Shown here one piece after another: positions 1-13,085 of a DNA stretch of 64,000 nucleotides. Source of the stretch: Camellia lanceoleosa. Taxonomy: Eukaryota > Streptophyta > Magnoliopsida > Ericales > Theaceae. The stretch spans positions 87,944,131-88,008,130 of the forward strand of contig CM045763.1 of NCBI GenBank assembly GCA_025200525.1, in the 5' to 3' direction. The notes under the pieces are model-generated. The model saw only the letters and a list, made by a program, of their open reading frames with translations. It did not search any database and was not told the origin of the DNA. Position numbers and translations under genes: made by a program. Position 1 is the stretch's first letter; each line of letters opens with the position of its first letter.

Positions 1-824
1 ATCACATAATATTATCAAGAGGCATTTTCATCAATTCAATCCACATACTCAAGTGTGATAAAACATTTTACTTAATGTAGAACACAACATGAATGTTATA
101 AACAATTAATTAAATAATTTATCAATCAAAAGCATTTCTTGAGGTGTATGCCAATATAATCCATATTCAAAAGATATTCAATAAGATAGATGCAATGTCT
201 CTACAAACGTATGATACTTCTTTTCATTTAGACATTGTTGATGAATCATAATCAAGGAATTTCACAACTCATTCAAATATTTCAATGTAAAGCATATAAG
301 CGTGAAATTTTCATATTGAGCATATTCTTGAGATCACAAATGTAGAATTTAAAATATAGATAGTATATATCTCAAAAACATGCTATGACATCAAAATTGA
401 TTCTACAAAGATATGACTCAAAAAGGAATTAACATATTAGTATGAAGTCATATATAAGATGTGAAAAGTATGTTCACAAAAAAATTTATCACTTTTTATC
501 TCTTTTTCATAGCAATGGATGACATGATATACAATGTTAATGAATACATGAATCATTCATATTGTAATAGGAATTCATCAAAAATAATATAATTCTTATT
601 TTTGAGTTCAATGAATGTTTGAAAGAAACTAGCAGAACATGGCTTAGCAAACTTAGTACAATTAGGTTACATGGAAGCAACGATTAGACACAACCTATTA
701 TACACAAATCACACCTTAAATAATATAGAACTTTAAGCTTAAAGGTGTGTTAGGAATTATACATTCATTTATCTCTTTGGAATCTTCACCCATATATTAC
801 CTCTATTGTTTATTTTGGTGATTT

Positions 825-1963
825 TCATTTCATCATTCTTCTTTTTGTAGGAGTTGATTTGCTCTTTAGATTGAACACTCTTGTTGTGTATTTCCTATCG
901 AAGTTCTTGGTGTTCTTTGAGATTTCACCTACAAAATATCTTGATTTCTTACTTGGTACCCATACTTTCTTGGGTCCATAAGGATTAGTTTCAAGAACAT
1001 TTAATCTCATAAAAGATTTAGGAGGATCAAAACCAATGCCTACCTTGTCAAAAACACATTTTTTATTTCCAAGAAGCTTGTTGAGGTTTTATTTTCCTTT
1101 TACAAAATTTTCAAGAGTTTTGTTTAAATCCTCAACATTGTTTTTCAAAATGTTTTTCTCATTGGTAATAGACATAAAGTCATTTTTTAAAATAACATTT
1201 TCCATTTTCAAAACATCCACATCATTTGAAAGAGAAGTAACTAATTTTTTTAATTTAGAATTCTCAACACAATTATTTCTAAATATGTCATGTAATTCAT
1301 TGAAAGCACTTTCAAGTTCTACATAATTAGAAATTACCTCATTTTGAGTGAATTCTTATTCTCCAAAAGCCATGAGACACAGGTTGACTACTCCATCATT
1401 TTCTCCCAAAATGGCTTTTTTTTATGTCATCCATCATTGAAAGTTCATGAGCCATGAGTGAGCCTAAGAGTTCTTCAATGTCTAATTTTGTTAGGTCTTT
1501 TGCTTCTGGGATAGCTATAACCTTAGTTTTCTATTCATTTGGCAAAGACTTAAGTATTTTTCTTACAAGCTCATCATTAGTATAAGATTTACCAAGAGAT
1601 TTTAGAGTATTAATAATATTGGTTTACCAAGTTATTTACCCAAATCTCTTTAGTAGTAATACATTCAGAAATTCTATTGTACTCATTTGCATCTAGTCCA
1701 CACACAAGAATAAGCTTGACTTTAGCATTAGTTTGAAAGAGTTTATAATCACGCTCATCAAATTCATCCTCAAGTTTAGGCACACTGATATGGTCTACCA
1801 CCTTGGTAGGGATTTTAGGACCTTTAGTGATAATGAGCCACAAAGCATAATTGGTAGCTTGAAGATACAAAGTCATTTTTTCTTTCCAATGAATGTAATT
1901 ACTACCATCAAAGAGAGGTGACCTATTGCTAGCTTGTCCTACAGTAGAGTAAGTAGAATACAC
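825..1963 (-). pseudogene. Copia gag remnant
   Basis: Reading the minus strand from 1963, residues match the plant Copia gag (DUF4219/UBN2 type): LFDGSNYIHWKEKMTLYL, then ALWLIITKGP and a TTKEIWVNNLVNQYY segment. A later stretch (about 1330 down to 825) reads KGKENLNKLLGNKKCVFDK followed by NPYGPKKVWVPSKK, the usual segment after the gag zinc-knuckle region of this lineage. Stop codons and frameshifts separate the blocks (the first after position 1610), so no functional Gag is made. Capsid-like role in retrotransposition is family knowledge. Confidence 0.75.
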
Positions 1964-2029
1964 AGTTACTATGGATCAAAAACTCAAGATTGTTAAATTT
2001 AAACAAGAGTCCCAAGTTCTGATACCAAT

Positions 2030-3042
2030 TGTTACCTAAAAAGCAACCTAAGAGGGAGGGTGAATTAGGTTTCTACAAATTAAAATTAATAATATCCCAA
2101 TAAAATTAACTACTAGTACAACAAATTATTAACAAGCACAATGATGAACTTAGCAGTAAATGATCAAGCAAAATAACAATGAAGTGTAATTAACATACAG
2201 GGTAAATCAAGTGATTAACACATGAATATTAGATAGCTATAGCAGTAGTAGGAAAGTAAAGAGATTAGGGAAGATGAGACAAATAGATTTATAGTGGTTC
2301 GGTTTCAGCGAAGCATACATCCACTCCTCAAGTTTCACTTGAGATTTTCCACTATCTTCTAGTTTTACAAGGGTGCTAGTAACCTCTTTATAAATGGAGC
2401 AATCCTCCACGGATTTTACACAGACTTCACAAGCCCAAACCATTGCAAATCTTAAGTGATTCACAATCACTCTCAAGATTTCAAGAACACAGTGTTTGCA
2501 ATACTTTTACAAGATGAAATGATATTTTTACTTTCAAAGAAAGCTTACAAATAAATATCTCTCAAAGATAGATATATAAAATGAAATTTTGATTTTTCTG
2601 TAAATCTCACACAGGAAAGATGAGCTTAATGTTATAAGGTTCAATGTATAATTTCTGAGAATAGATGTGAGTGATTATAGATCAAAGAATATTTTCAGGT
2701 TTTTGTAACTTGTTTATATTAAAGACTTTTGTATATATAATGAAAATTATAGCCGTTTATAACCGTTGTAGTCATTTGAATTTATAGCCGTTGTACTTCT
2801 ATCATTACCAATTTGAATATCTTCCACTCCATTATTACAAATTTGAATATCTTCCACTTGAATATTTTGAACCTTTTGGCCTTTTGAGCCTTTATAGTCG
2901 TTGTACTTCCATCATTACTAATTTGAATATCTTCCACTTGAACCTTTTGAACATTTTGGCCCGTCATTGTCTAAATTTGTTTGACCTTTGTTTTGGGTTG
3001 TTTGAACTCCTGATTTAATCAAATATTAAATACATTCTAACA
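2030..3042 (-). repeat. 5' LTR of the Copia element at the left edge
   Basis: About 1.0 kb, bounded by TGTT and AACA on the plus strand and adjoining the tRNA-Met primer-binding site at 2017-2028. It is AT-rich. It contains an internal tandem repeat around 2755-2965 built on a unit with the words AATTTGAATATCTTCCACT and GTAGTCATT/GTTGTACTT. The other LTR lies outside the window, so the right border rests on the TAACA terminus only. Confidence 0.75.
2755..2965. repeat. Tandem repeat inside the Copia LTR
   Basis: Imperfect direct repeats: the phrase AATTTGAATATCTTCCAC occurs three times (near 2810, 2850 and 2921), and GCCGTTGTACTT/GTCGTTGTACTT occurs twice. The repeats keep small frames open on both strands, but these look like by-products and not genes. 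Confidence 0.6.
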
Positions 3043-3200
3043 ACATTTAAGATAAAGGTTAAGTGAGAAATAATGGGACAAAATAAATTTTGATTCTATT
3101 TTTTTCTTTTAAATAAATCATCAAAATAAATTTTGGATTCTATTTTTCTCTTTCAAATAAATTAAAACATAATTAAATAAATCATCAAAATAAATAAGTC

Positions 3201-3425
3201 TAACAAGTCCTATTGAAAATAAGTCTTGGTAAAATCATCCCTAAAAATAATTTTTTGTGACAATTTTTTATATATGTCACTAAAAATTGACAATTAGTGA
3301 CTTTTTTTGTCATGATTTTTATAAATTATCGCTAAAACTTACAATTAGTGACTTTTTTTATAACAAATTTTTCTCATAAGACCTATTAGACAATAAGTTT
3401 ACTTATTAGAACCTACACGTAAGTA
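3201..3425. mobile_element. Small non-autonomous repeat, family copy 1
   Basis: AT-rich DNA with repeated motifs such as CACTAAAAATTGACAATTAGTGAC. Its reverse complement matches 32487-32893 over most of its length, including the ends (TAGGACTTGTTA-like and CTTACGTGTAGGTTC). It has no coding capacity. Recurrence in inverted orientation 29 kb away marks it as a dispersed element (MITE-like), but I could not define terminal repeats or a target duplication. Confidence 0.55.
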
Positions 3426-5045
3426 CCTCATAAAATATAAATACATTATTATTTTATAAGGATTGCATAATTTCAGTTTGCCATATATTAGATGATATTG
3501 TAAATTATGTGAAACTCAATTATTATTATTATTGTTGTTTTTTTTACTAATTATATTTTTTAGCATGCCATATAATAGTAATAATAATAATTTTTTTTTG
3601 TAAAACTCAATTTACCAAAATTTGTTTAAATCAAAAAATTGAATAACAAAATGAAGATACAAATAATGAATTACCAGTGACCCTTATCGTCTTATCTTTT
3701 CTGAAATCAGCATTTACCTACCAATAAGTATAACTTTTAGATTTTTTTCCTAATCGCTAGTTTTGACATCTCACGTTAGGTTTTTTTCTTATTCTTCTCT
3801 CTCACTCATCTTTACTTTACGGATCTTCATACAATGAGTGTAATTTTTTAAAATTTGCTTATAAACCATAATACTCATGCTATGCACGGATTTAAATAAA
3901 TAATAAAAAATTAATTCTGAAATTAAATAATAACATAAAATTTATTTATAAGAAATAAATAAACTATGGTAGAATGTATTTTTAAAAAAGTGCAATAAAA
4001 TTACAAAAACTATATTTACAATGAAATATAAATGCATTTTGTCTTATAAGTTTTGAAATTTAGTTTATTTTATGTCAAAGATAACCCAATCATATAATAA
4101 ATTATATTTGTCAATTTATTAACTATCCATAGTTTATTTTGTAAAAATTTAAAAATACATCTACTTAGGCATAAAATTATAGTTTCTCTTTTACCATAAT
4201 TTACAAATACAAAATAATAAGAGTTGGATTGAGGATTTATAATTGTATTAGATACTAAAACTGTCATAATTCAATTGACTCAACATTTACATCAATTGGG
4301 CAATGACCTAATCATTAGAGACTCACTTTTCAAACCTAATAATATGAGAGTTTATTAAAATATCTAAAACAACTCTCTCTCTCTCTCTCTTATATTTTTT
4401 TTAATCATCAGCCAATTATCTTTTTTATACATTACTAGGTTTTAAAAATAGATCTAAAAATTGAAAATTTATATTATTTTTATTTTTTTTAAAATAAAAT
4501 TAAAAATACAAACGGTTATATTATTTGTGTGAAAATTTTGTTTAAAAAAAAATATAATCAAACAAAATTTAATTACTAAATTTTGTATATCTTCCCTCTC
4601 TTTTAATAAGTAAGAGTAGTGATACTATAATCTAAAAATTAAACTCACTTTTCAAACACAATGATAAGACAATTTATTAAAATATTTAAGGCAAATCTAG
4701 TCTTAAAGTTAGACCTACTTTGTATATTATTTCACACGTCACTAATAAGTTTAAGTCAATAAATGAGTATTATCTCTGAGGGAAATTCTATGGTAGATAT
4801 GTACCTTTAGTTATGTATAACCTTTGTATCTTTAGTTATGACTTATTGATGCTGGCTATGAATTATTGTGGTTATAATCAAGAGTTATTTGATTATAATG
4901 TTTGGTTATAATTTTTTTTTTTTTTAAAAATAGTTAAAACTCCCATGTTATTGAATTATATGACATGTGATAAGGTGGTGTGTACCATAGCATTACCCTC
5001 ACATTTCATAGAGTTCTATAGTAATACATTGTTGACATTTCAAAA
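3426..5045. other. AT-rich intergenic DNA
   Basis: No gene recognised. It contains homopolymer T and A runs, a (CT)n microsatellite at about 4373-4390, and short scattered frames without recognisable protein similarity. A degraded repeat origin is possible but not demonstrable by eye. Confidence 0.5.
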
Positions 5046-5169
5046 ATGAATCAAAATGTAGTGAGAAGAGCAGATAATGGTTGTATGGCAGAAGCAAATT
5101 GGAATATTATTAGATTCGGAGGGAGGGGGAAGGGTGGGGTAGTGTTCCCTCTTGTTTCCCATTCTCACC

Positions 5170-5225
5170 TTTCACCACTCACCCTCACTCTCACTCTCAC
5201 CCTCACCCTCACCCTCACCCTCACA
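5170..5225. repeat. (CTCACC)n-type minisatellite upstream of the starch synthase gene
   Basis: A run of CTCACT/CTCACC units lies about 550 bp before the start codon at 5768. It is not the plant telomere repeat (CCCTAAA). The adjoining 5250-5380 DNA has GGATTTGAAC-like text suggesting an old tRNA-derived retroposon on the minus strand, but this is weak. Confidence 0.5.
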
Positions 5226-5399
5226 GTCTCTGCCAAAAATTTGTGAGCCGCTAATACAAACCTGAGGTGCCAGAGCAACGCAGGTAAACCTGCTTAACCA
5301 CTCAATTCTTGCCATGTAAGAACACGTAGGTCCCCTCTACCCCCATAGTAGGATTTGAACACAACACCACCTGAACACTGCTACAAAAATGGCCAATTC

Positions 5400-5767
5400 T
5401 CTGACCATATATGTTTCTCAGAGACTCCACTCATTATTCTTAATTCCCACAGCACACCTAGTTTTGCTTTGCTGCCGTGCAGAGACAAAGCTAGCTGATT
5501 ATTCAGAGAGCTGGTCTGCTCTTCCTTCTAAACATCTTATATTAGTTTTTACATTTCATTTTATACCCTTCTTTTCCTTTTGTAATTCCCCTGATATATA
5601 TATATATATATATCTAAATTTATGCATCCACTGATTTATAGATTATGTTTTACTAATATCTAAGTTTCTGACTGCTTGCTATCTTCACAGAAGGAAGTGT
5701 CCTTTTCTTCATCATTTTAAGTTTTTGACTAGCATACCCAGAACTCAGAAGAACAAAATTTTCCACA
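5400..5767 (+). promoter_or_regulatory. Inferred leader and leader intron of the starch synthase gene
   Basis: A pyrimidine-rich stretch ending CTTCACAG at 5690 looks like a 3' splice site, followed by a 77-base untranslated exon leading to ATG at 5768. Granule-bound starch synthase genes commonly carry an intron in the 5' leader, so 5690 is a plausible acceptor. The donor and transcription start cannot be fixed. A (TA)n tract sits at about 5593-5612. Confidence 0.4.
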
Positions 5768-8700
5768 ATGGCCAGTGTGACTGCTTCTAATTTGGTGTCA
5801 AGAAGCAAAAGCATCAACTTTGGATTGACAGGTGGAATAGAGCCTAAAGCAAAGGTGGAGAGAATCGGTGGGTTGTTGACGAACAAAATCCAGACTACTT
5901 ATAATGGGCTAAGGTGTTTGAACAAGGTGGATGAACTGAATATAATGATGCCCAAGTCAATTAAATTGGTCACCGGGATAGCAAGGGGGAAAAGATTAAT
6001 CCGTGGCAGGCCTCTGGGAATCATCGTGTGTGGAAGCGGGATGAATTTGATCTTTGTAGGATCAGAAGTAGGCCCATGGAGCAAAACAGGAGGACTTGGT
6101 GATGTTCTTGGTGGTCTCCCACCAGCCATGGCAGTTAAGTATTGTATTATCCTATCTAAATTAGTATTATGAAGGAAAGAACTTATTTGTTTTACACATT
6201 TATTGTTTGAAGAGAGCATAACTTGCCACAAAAAATTTTAGTTTTGTTTTCCTTCCTGATTTTAGGCCAATGGACATCGTGTTATGACGGTCTCTCCACG
6301 CTACGACCAGTACAAAGATGCATGGGATACAGATGTAGAAATTGAGGTACATTCTAATTTCTAGCCAATTAATCATCTTATATATAGCTATATATGTACA
6401 TGCATTTCTCCATCAAAAGGCTTCATTTCCTCCCAAATTGTATTATTTAGGTAGCATTTTTATTATTAGATGGATACCTTTTGATATTGTAGCTCAGAGT
6501 AGGGGATAGGATGGAAAAAGTTCGCTTCTTCCATTGCTACAAGCGAGGCGTTGATCGTGTCTTCGTGGATCATCCTGTGTTTCTTGAAAAGGTTGGTTGT
6601 TCACGGGAATAATTTGTTTTCACTCTTGCTTTATGGATTGAACTGTCTTGAGTTGTTATTATTATTATTATTATTCACATATGATTTTTGTAACCACTTG
6701 AAGGTCTGGGGAAAAACTGGATCAAAAATTTATGGACCTATCGCTGGTGAGGATTTCCTCGACAACCAATCTAGATTCAGCTTGCTATGCCAGGTAGATC
6801 TCTGTCCTAGCCAGTTGTTTTTTACAGTCTCATTTTCACTCTTATACAAAAGGACACAAGTTCTTTTCAACAATGGAACACATCTCTACTGCTCATTATG
6901 ACATTGTTTACTTAAAAATTTGTATTTGTTATGGTTTTTAGGCAGCTTTGGAGGCGCCAAGAGTTCTGAATCTCAACAGCAATAAATACTTCTCTGGACC
7001 ATATGGTGTGGATTTTCTATTTTGTTTCTTAAAAAAAAGAAAAAAGAAAAAGAAATTTTTGCTAAAAATGTCTGATGATTCTGTGTTCCTAGAATTATTG
7101 TTATTCAAGAGACTCGTTAATGCAGGGGATGATGTTGTGTTCATTGCCAATGATTGGCACACTGCTCTTATCCCGTGCTACCTCAAATCTATGTATAAAC
7201 CGAGGGGGATATATACAAGTGCCAAAGTAAGATCTCGTTTTTATTTTCTGTAAACAACTATATGATAAATAAGTACATTTGATCAAACAGAAAATAGCTA
7301 AGAAGGTAAATTTTCCAGGTTGCCTTCTGCATTCACAACATCGCCTACCAAGGCAGATTCGCCTTCGCAGACTTTTTGCTCCTGAATCTCACCGATTCTT
7401 TTAAAAGTTCTTTTGATTTTATTGATGGGTATAGGGTCTTTAAAGTGTTGAATACAGATGAGTTCTATATAATTCGTTTCTTGATCGATATGATTATTCT
7501 TCTGATTTTGCAGATATGATAAACCTGTGAAAGGAAGAAAAATTAATTGGATGAAAGCTGGAATATTAGAATCAGACAAAGTCTTGACAGTGAGTCCATA
7601 CTATGCCAAAGAACTTGTCTCTGGGGTAGAAAAAGGGGTGGAGTTGGATAACATCCTCTCCAAAACCGGCATTATGGGGATTGTGAATGGCATGGATGTC
7701 CAAGAGTGGAACCCCTTAACCGACAAATATATTACTGCCAAATATGATGCTTCAACAGTAACAACCTTCAAGACACTACTACTTTCCCTCCAATAGCATC
7801 ATATTAATTACTTCTTGGATTTATATATTTTTAAATTTATTTGTTTATTAGGTAATGGAAGCAAAACCTCTTCTGAAAGAAGCCCTCCAAGCAGAAGTTG
7901 GATTGCCAGTGGATAGAAGTATTCCGGTCATAGGCTTCATTGGCAGGCTTGAAGAGCAAAAGGGTTCAGACATCCTTGTAGAAGCTATCCCTCGGTTTAT
8001 AGATGAGAATGTTCAGATAGTGGTTCTTGTAAGTATGAAACCAGAGGGTTTGAATGTCTTGTCTATTCATCGCTATTGCATGAAAGAAGCCTAGAATTCT
8101 CTCTTTTACCTTTATCTATAGGGGACAGGCAAGAAGGCAATGGAGAAGCAGCTTGTGGAATTAGAGAAAAAGTACCCAAACAAAGCCCGGGGGGTTGCGA
8201 AATTCAATGTTCCATTGGCTCATATGATAATAGCTGGCGCTGATTTCATATTGGTTCCGAGTAGATTTGAGCCATGTGGTCTTATCCAGCTACATGGGAT
8301 GCGCTATGGATCTGTGAGAACTTTACCATATCAGAAATTTTCCTTCTTTATTCTAACTCAAAATCTGAATTTGTCAAAACTGTGACTTTCACACTGCAGA
8401 TACCCATTGTTGCCTCAACTGGCGGGCTGGTTGACACTGTCAAAGAAGGCTTTACTGGGTTTCAGATGGGGGGCTTTAGTGTTGAAGTAATAACTCCCAA
8501 CCTTTTTCTCTCTGCACAGACTGCTTTTGTTTTTGTTTTTTTTGGGGACTTTCTTTCTATTAATTGTTAATTAACTTCAAATTAAATTTATAATGTGGGA
8601 TCATCCAGTGCGACACTGTTGATCCTGCAGATGTGACTGCAGTGGCAACAACAGTGAAACGGGCCCTTGCAACCTATGGCACTCCAGCTATTACTGAAAT

Positions 8701-10031
8701 GATCAAGAATTGCATGGCTCAAGATCTTTCCTGGAAGGTAAGAGCAAACAAGAACCTAATATGTTGCTTATTTAGCTTTTAGAGATTTGATGGGGGGAAT
8801 CGTACGCTCAGTTGTTTTTAGCAGAAAACATGTTCTTAACAAAAACATTTTCCGTGAAAAATGTTTTTAATGTTTAGTTGCGACCTTGAAATTAATGTGG
8901 TAGTGCTTATACTAGTGGTGGTCTTGGCAATGGAATGGTGGTGGTGGTGGTAGTAGTGGCGGCAATGGTGCTATTTAATGGTGAAGCCAGGATTTTAACT
9001 TAGAAGGACACCACTAAATTAAAATCTTAACAAAATTCATAATCCAATTTAGCTTAACTTTTATTTGATAGCAGAACTAAAAATTAGTGTGAAGCAAAAA
9101 TTATATTTAAAGATAAGTTCAAGTTAAGCAATTAAATTATATAAGATACACACACAAAAAGAGATATAGCGAGGGATGGAGAAAGAAATAAAAGAAATGG
9201 AGAATAAATAATATATCGGGACCGCTATATATCATTTGTTTTTTTCACCGCTTTGAATTACTAAATCACATGGCAATATATTATTAGTTGTTATTAATTA
9301 TGTAATAATTATTTATAAACAAATGAACTAATTGTAAGTATTCATATAAGAGGTGATAGAAAATAAGTGATATATAACGTTTCTCTAATATAAAATTTAT
9401 AAGACATTTCTAACATAATTAAATATTTAAAGTGACAAATTAAACATATATATATATATATATATTAAAAAAAATAGTGATATAAAAATTTCATAACATT
9501 ACGTGAAAGGTTTAAATTAAAATAATTTTTTTTACAAAAAGCAAAAGCATAATTTTTCAAAAGTTGAGGGGGGCACGTGACCCCCCTAGTGCTATTGGTT
9601 GTGGTGGTGATAAGACTTTTAGTTCATAAAATATTTTTCACCTTTCAAAAAATGAAAAATATTTTCTGCCCAAATAAAAGTGTTTTTTGTGGTTCGTTGA
9701 CTAACATTTTTCCAATAAATATTTCCACAAAAACAAATCAAACAGGGCAGGGCAGTAAAGAAGGAGCTATTTTTAAAAGAAAAATATTTTTTTATTATTA
9801 ACGATGCAACTAACTATAGGAGAAAGGAATTTGAATAATTGATGGATGTTCTTTGGTGCTGGTTTATTTTTAAACAATGTTTTTTTGTTTTTGTTTTGGC
9901 ATTGCACTGCACAGGGACCAGCCAAGAAGTGGGAGGAAGTGCTGCTAAATTTGGGGGTGGCAGGAAGCGAAGCTGGAATTGATGGTGAGGAGATTGCTCC
10001 TCTTGCTAAGGAAAATGTAGCCACACCATGA
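5768..10031 (+). CDS. GBSS1: Granule-bound starch synthase (waxy type), 13 coding exons
   Basis: Adds glucose from ADP-glucose to growing amylose chains inside plastid starch granules (GT5 family). Coding exons: 5768-6133, 6266-6346, 6493-6591, 6704-6793, 6942-7005, 7126-7226, 7319-7428, 7514-7757, 7852-8028, 8122-8313, 8400-8486, 8609-8737, 9915-10031. All introns are GT-AG, and the exons join in frame to 618 residues, a normal length. The first ~80 residues are basic and Ser/Thr-rich, fitting a plastid transit peptide. The ADP-glucose-binding KTGGLGD loop is at residues 106-112. The second conserved loop, STGGL, is at 514-518, with [11 protein letters not shown] and PSRFEPCGL between them. 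The C-terminus ends ENVATP, a hallmark of the family. No frameshift or stop was seen. Intron 12 is unusually long (1177 bp). GBSSI and GBSSII cannot be firmly separated by eye; the symbol reflects overall likeness. Confidence 0.96.
8980..9600. mobile_element. Possible decayed transposon in starch synthase intron 12
   Basis: The last intron (8738-9914) holds a block that begins near GCCAGGATTTTAACTTAG and ends near GGGGGGCACGTGACCCCCC, text typical of the termini of plant hAT-derived non-autonomous elements. AT-rich filler with a (TA)n tract (about 9451-9466) lies between. No clean terminal inverted repeat or 8-bp duplication was found, so the borders are approximate. Confidence 0.35.
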
Positions 10032-11344
10032 GAGAGAGATAGCCTAGCCTGACCCACCCTACCCTCCCTGCTGGAGGATTTTCCAGCCTCTATTTTGGTT
10101 GGTGTCATAACACTAACAAAACAGTCAGGGAACTGTCAAGAGTCTCTCATTAGGAGCCCAAATTGTAAGCATGTCTTAAGTTCAACTATTATGATTCAAC
10201 ATATGTAAGAAATAAGAAGCTCAAACTACTTTTTTACAGATTATTTATCTTTTCATAACCAATGTCCGATTTTAAGCAAGCAATTTGTTCTCTTGTAAGA
10301 GATTCTTGAGAACCTTTCAAAACTTGGTGGCCCTTTCTTGCTTGTGAAACATGTGTAACAAGTAAATATACATCAAGTGAAAGTTTTGTTATCGCTTGTT
10401 ACGAAGAATGGATTTCGATGGCATTTCTCTTTTTTGATGTGAGATCATTCATTGGACTAGCCTATCTGGAAATCAGGTTTGGTAAGATCATGCATATTAT
10501 TATGTTCCAATTATCACTGCAAACATCTCAAAACCATGCCCCTTTTCGTCCTCTTTCATTACTTGTTTTTCATTGATTATTACTAACCTGATTGAACCTT
10601 CAAGAAGAGCCTCAAATTCGAAATGCAATAAAACATCTCATAAAAATCCAACACTTCAACACAATTTAGAAGAGAATATTTTCTTTAGTGCCCGTGATAC
10701 TTTCAAGCACCATGCTCTTACAAATCCACTTTGATTCTTGGCTATGTTTTGCTCACTCGGACAACCATAAAACACTTCACTTGCATGGTAATCTAACACA
10801 GGTTAAACTCGACAATCCCTCATCCCAACCATTCGGTACTAGTTAAATGAATCTTCTGTACTCATCATCCCAAACATTTGGTACTAGTTACATGAATGTT
10901 TTCAGCTGTATTTCTCAGCAATCCATACAAAGACAGCAAACTTGGCATGGAAAATAGTGGTGTACAACATCAAATTTCAAGGTTCAACAGCAACAACAGT
11001 CACTCACACCAAGAGATTACAATTAACACATCCTAAAAGCCACAGAATTCATCCTTTTTGGCATTAAGCTAAAAGATGACTTATAGTTAGTCATTGCCAT
11101 CCTATTGTCAATCCAAGTTTTGCTTCAGGGTTGTCCTGTCCTACCACTATACCAGAACAAAGATAGAGAAACACAAGTGCCATTCCAAAAAACAAAATCC
11201 ACCCACTACTGTTCTCACAAGGGATAGACAGAGAGAGGAGACACTGCCTGGAACTGGTTTTAAGCTGTAAAAATTTATATCTATGATGATCACTTACTCT
11301 CCATACATCATAGTAATGGAAGCAAGTTCAAAACATCTATCATC
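10032..11344. other. 3' flank of the starch synthase gene and intergenic DNA
   Basis: The 3' untranslated region begins after the TGA at 10029-10031, with candidate polyadenylation text such as GCAATAAAAC near 10625. The imperfect words CATTCGGTACTAGTT and CATTTGGTACTAGTT form a small direct repeat near 10830-10890. No further gene was recognised. Confidence 0.5.
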
Positions 11345-12403
11345 GTCAATGTAACAATAGTTTGAGAGAGAGAGAGAGAGAGAGTGTAATAACCCCGACT
11401 CTGATTAGTGCTAATTGGGACTTAATTATGTCTAATAATAATTGAGGGAAAAATCTGGAATTTATTTGCATGTGCATTGCATGACTTACGTGTTTTTATC
11501 TGTTCGGTGTCGGAATATCCGTTCGTGTTTTAGACTTTAAACTGCAAATTGGAAGCCTTATCGGCACCCGATTCTGAAATTGATTAGTGTTTTGAACTTG
11601 TTAGATTTTATGTAAATTTATGGTAGGTTCAATTAAAATTCAATTTGGAATGTTTAAATCAGATTAAATAACATTTTAATAATGAATCTAGTGTAATTAC
11701 CATTATGCCATTATTAGTGGGTCCTGTAGGCAACTTGTTTTGAGCTCCTTACACTTAAACAAAACATTCTTCTCAGCCAATTCCTTGCTCTAAACCGATT
11801 GAAGGAGAGAGAGTAGGAAAAACTTGAGTTCAATAAGTTCTAGCTTGGAATTGGAGGAAATTGTAGGCAACTTGGAAGAATTAAGCCCCTAGGCTTGGAA
11901 TTGAAGGTTTAAGGTAGGAATTTATCCTCTTATTCATGTAATTGAACTAGCTCTTGCATACTTCTTGGCCTATTGAAGATTAGAGTCTAGATTTAGCTTG
12001 AAATTGTTGAATTGGGTAGTGTGACATACATGCATGTACACATTCATGGAAATTGAAGTTGTTGGGTGTCAAATTTCTACATGCATGTGCATATTCTTGC
12101 TAAAGTCTATGAATTCATCAAAATTCTGAGTTTAATGTTACTTTGGATCATGTTTTGAAGCTTTGAAATGCATTTGAATTCATGCATGTGGGATTACATT
12201 TTGTTCTTGAAAATGGGTTTGTAAATGGTGCTAAAATTGACTTACTCTTGGCCCTTGAATTTACAAATTGGCTTTTGAAACTTGACATACTATGAGTTTA
12301 AAGTGTTTTTCCAGATTTTGGGCCCAAGAGATTGAGTTTTGGGTTGTAGAATGCTTGGTTCGAACTTGGGAGACAAATCTGGAAATTCCAGATTTGGCTT
12401 CCT

Positions 12404-12605
12404 CGCTCGAGCGAAGGATTCCTCGCTCGAGCGAGCCCTTTGATTTTGCAAGCTCGCTCAAGCGAGCATCGAGCATTTCATCGCGGAAAAAATCAGCATC
12501 GATATTTTTATTGTTTCATCAGACCGCTCGAGCGAAGGAAGTCTCGCTCGAGCGAAGCCTTTGATTTTGGAAGCTCGCTCGAGCGAAGGAAGTCTCGCTC
12601 GAGCG
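12404..12605. repeat. CGCTCGAGCG palindrome lattice, solo LTR copy 1
   Basis: The 10-bp palindrome starts at 12404, 12424, 12455 (CGCTCAAGCG), 12525, 12545, 12576 and 12596. Three pairs are exactly 20 bp apart. Pair starts step by 51, 70 and 51 bp if the single site at 12455 marks a pair that lost its partner. Confidence 0.93.
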
Positions 12606-12999
12606 AGGCTCCTATTTTCAGCAACTTTTGAAAAATGTTTTCTAAGGCATTTTCGCATCCTCATTTCATCCTAGGCATTTCTAGGCCATGTTTAAGGCTC
12701 CATGCTAAGGGTAAGGGGTTAGGTACACACCTAGAATCGTTGATGTAAGTTTGGTACAATTGGAGTGCGTGTTTCAAAGTGTGTACCCGTGATGTGTTAT
12801 GTAGGTCACGTGCTGCAAACTGTTGACCCTTTGACTTCGTCTACCTGTAACAACGCCCACTGTGAGTAATAACTTTGTAAAGTTATGTTCAATGTTATGT
12901 ATTTTCAATATACTATGATACGAAATGATTGATTCTTGGAAAAGTTAGGATATGTTGGAAATGAATGAATGAATGTCCAGTTTTCTGAAAAGTAGTTGT

Positions 13000-13085
13000 G
13001 GCACCCTTAGTCCCTATGGCCCTCGCCCGGGGGTAACAATACCGTGGCCTACGGCCCTTGCCTGGGGGTAATAATACCATGGTTG
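13000..13085. repeat. Short direct repeat in solo LTR copy 1
   Basis: Two copies of a unit with GGCCCT(C/T)GCC(C/T)GGGGGTAA(C/T)AATACC at about 13018 and 13047. It sits at the same relative place as the variable repeat zones of the other three solo LTRs. Confidence 0.55.

Larger units (their letters stand above)
1..3042 (-). mobile_element. Copia LTR retrotransposon, 5' part (cut by window edge)
   Basis: Minus-strand element whose 5' LTR is 2030-3042. A primer-binding site reading TGGTATCAGAAC on the minus strand lies at 2017-2028, two bases inside the LTR, matching initiator tRNA-Met priming. Internal DNA below 2016 encodes a broken gag region and runs off the left edge, so protease, integrase, RT and the 3' LTR are not visible and the target-site duplication cannot be tested. 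The element begins TGTTAGAATG and its LTR ends TAACA on the minus strand. Confidence 0.85.

Noticed and set aside
5170..5225. Telomere-like repeat
   Set aside because: The unit is CTCACC, not CCCTAAA, and the array is short.
12404..12605. CRISPR-like array (short repeats with regular spacers)
   Set aside because: Repeats are 10-bp palindromes with 10-bp spacers inside plant LTRs; no cas genes, and the genome is eukaryotic.
12292..12664. Several overlapping open frames on both strands with ARAG/RSSE/SLER repeats across the palindrome lattices (also near 42072, 46270, 49768, 55314 and 62713)
   Set aside because: The CGCTCGAGCG palindrome lacks stops in all frames and reads alike on both strands. 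The frames lack known domains and lie in LTRs.
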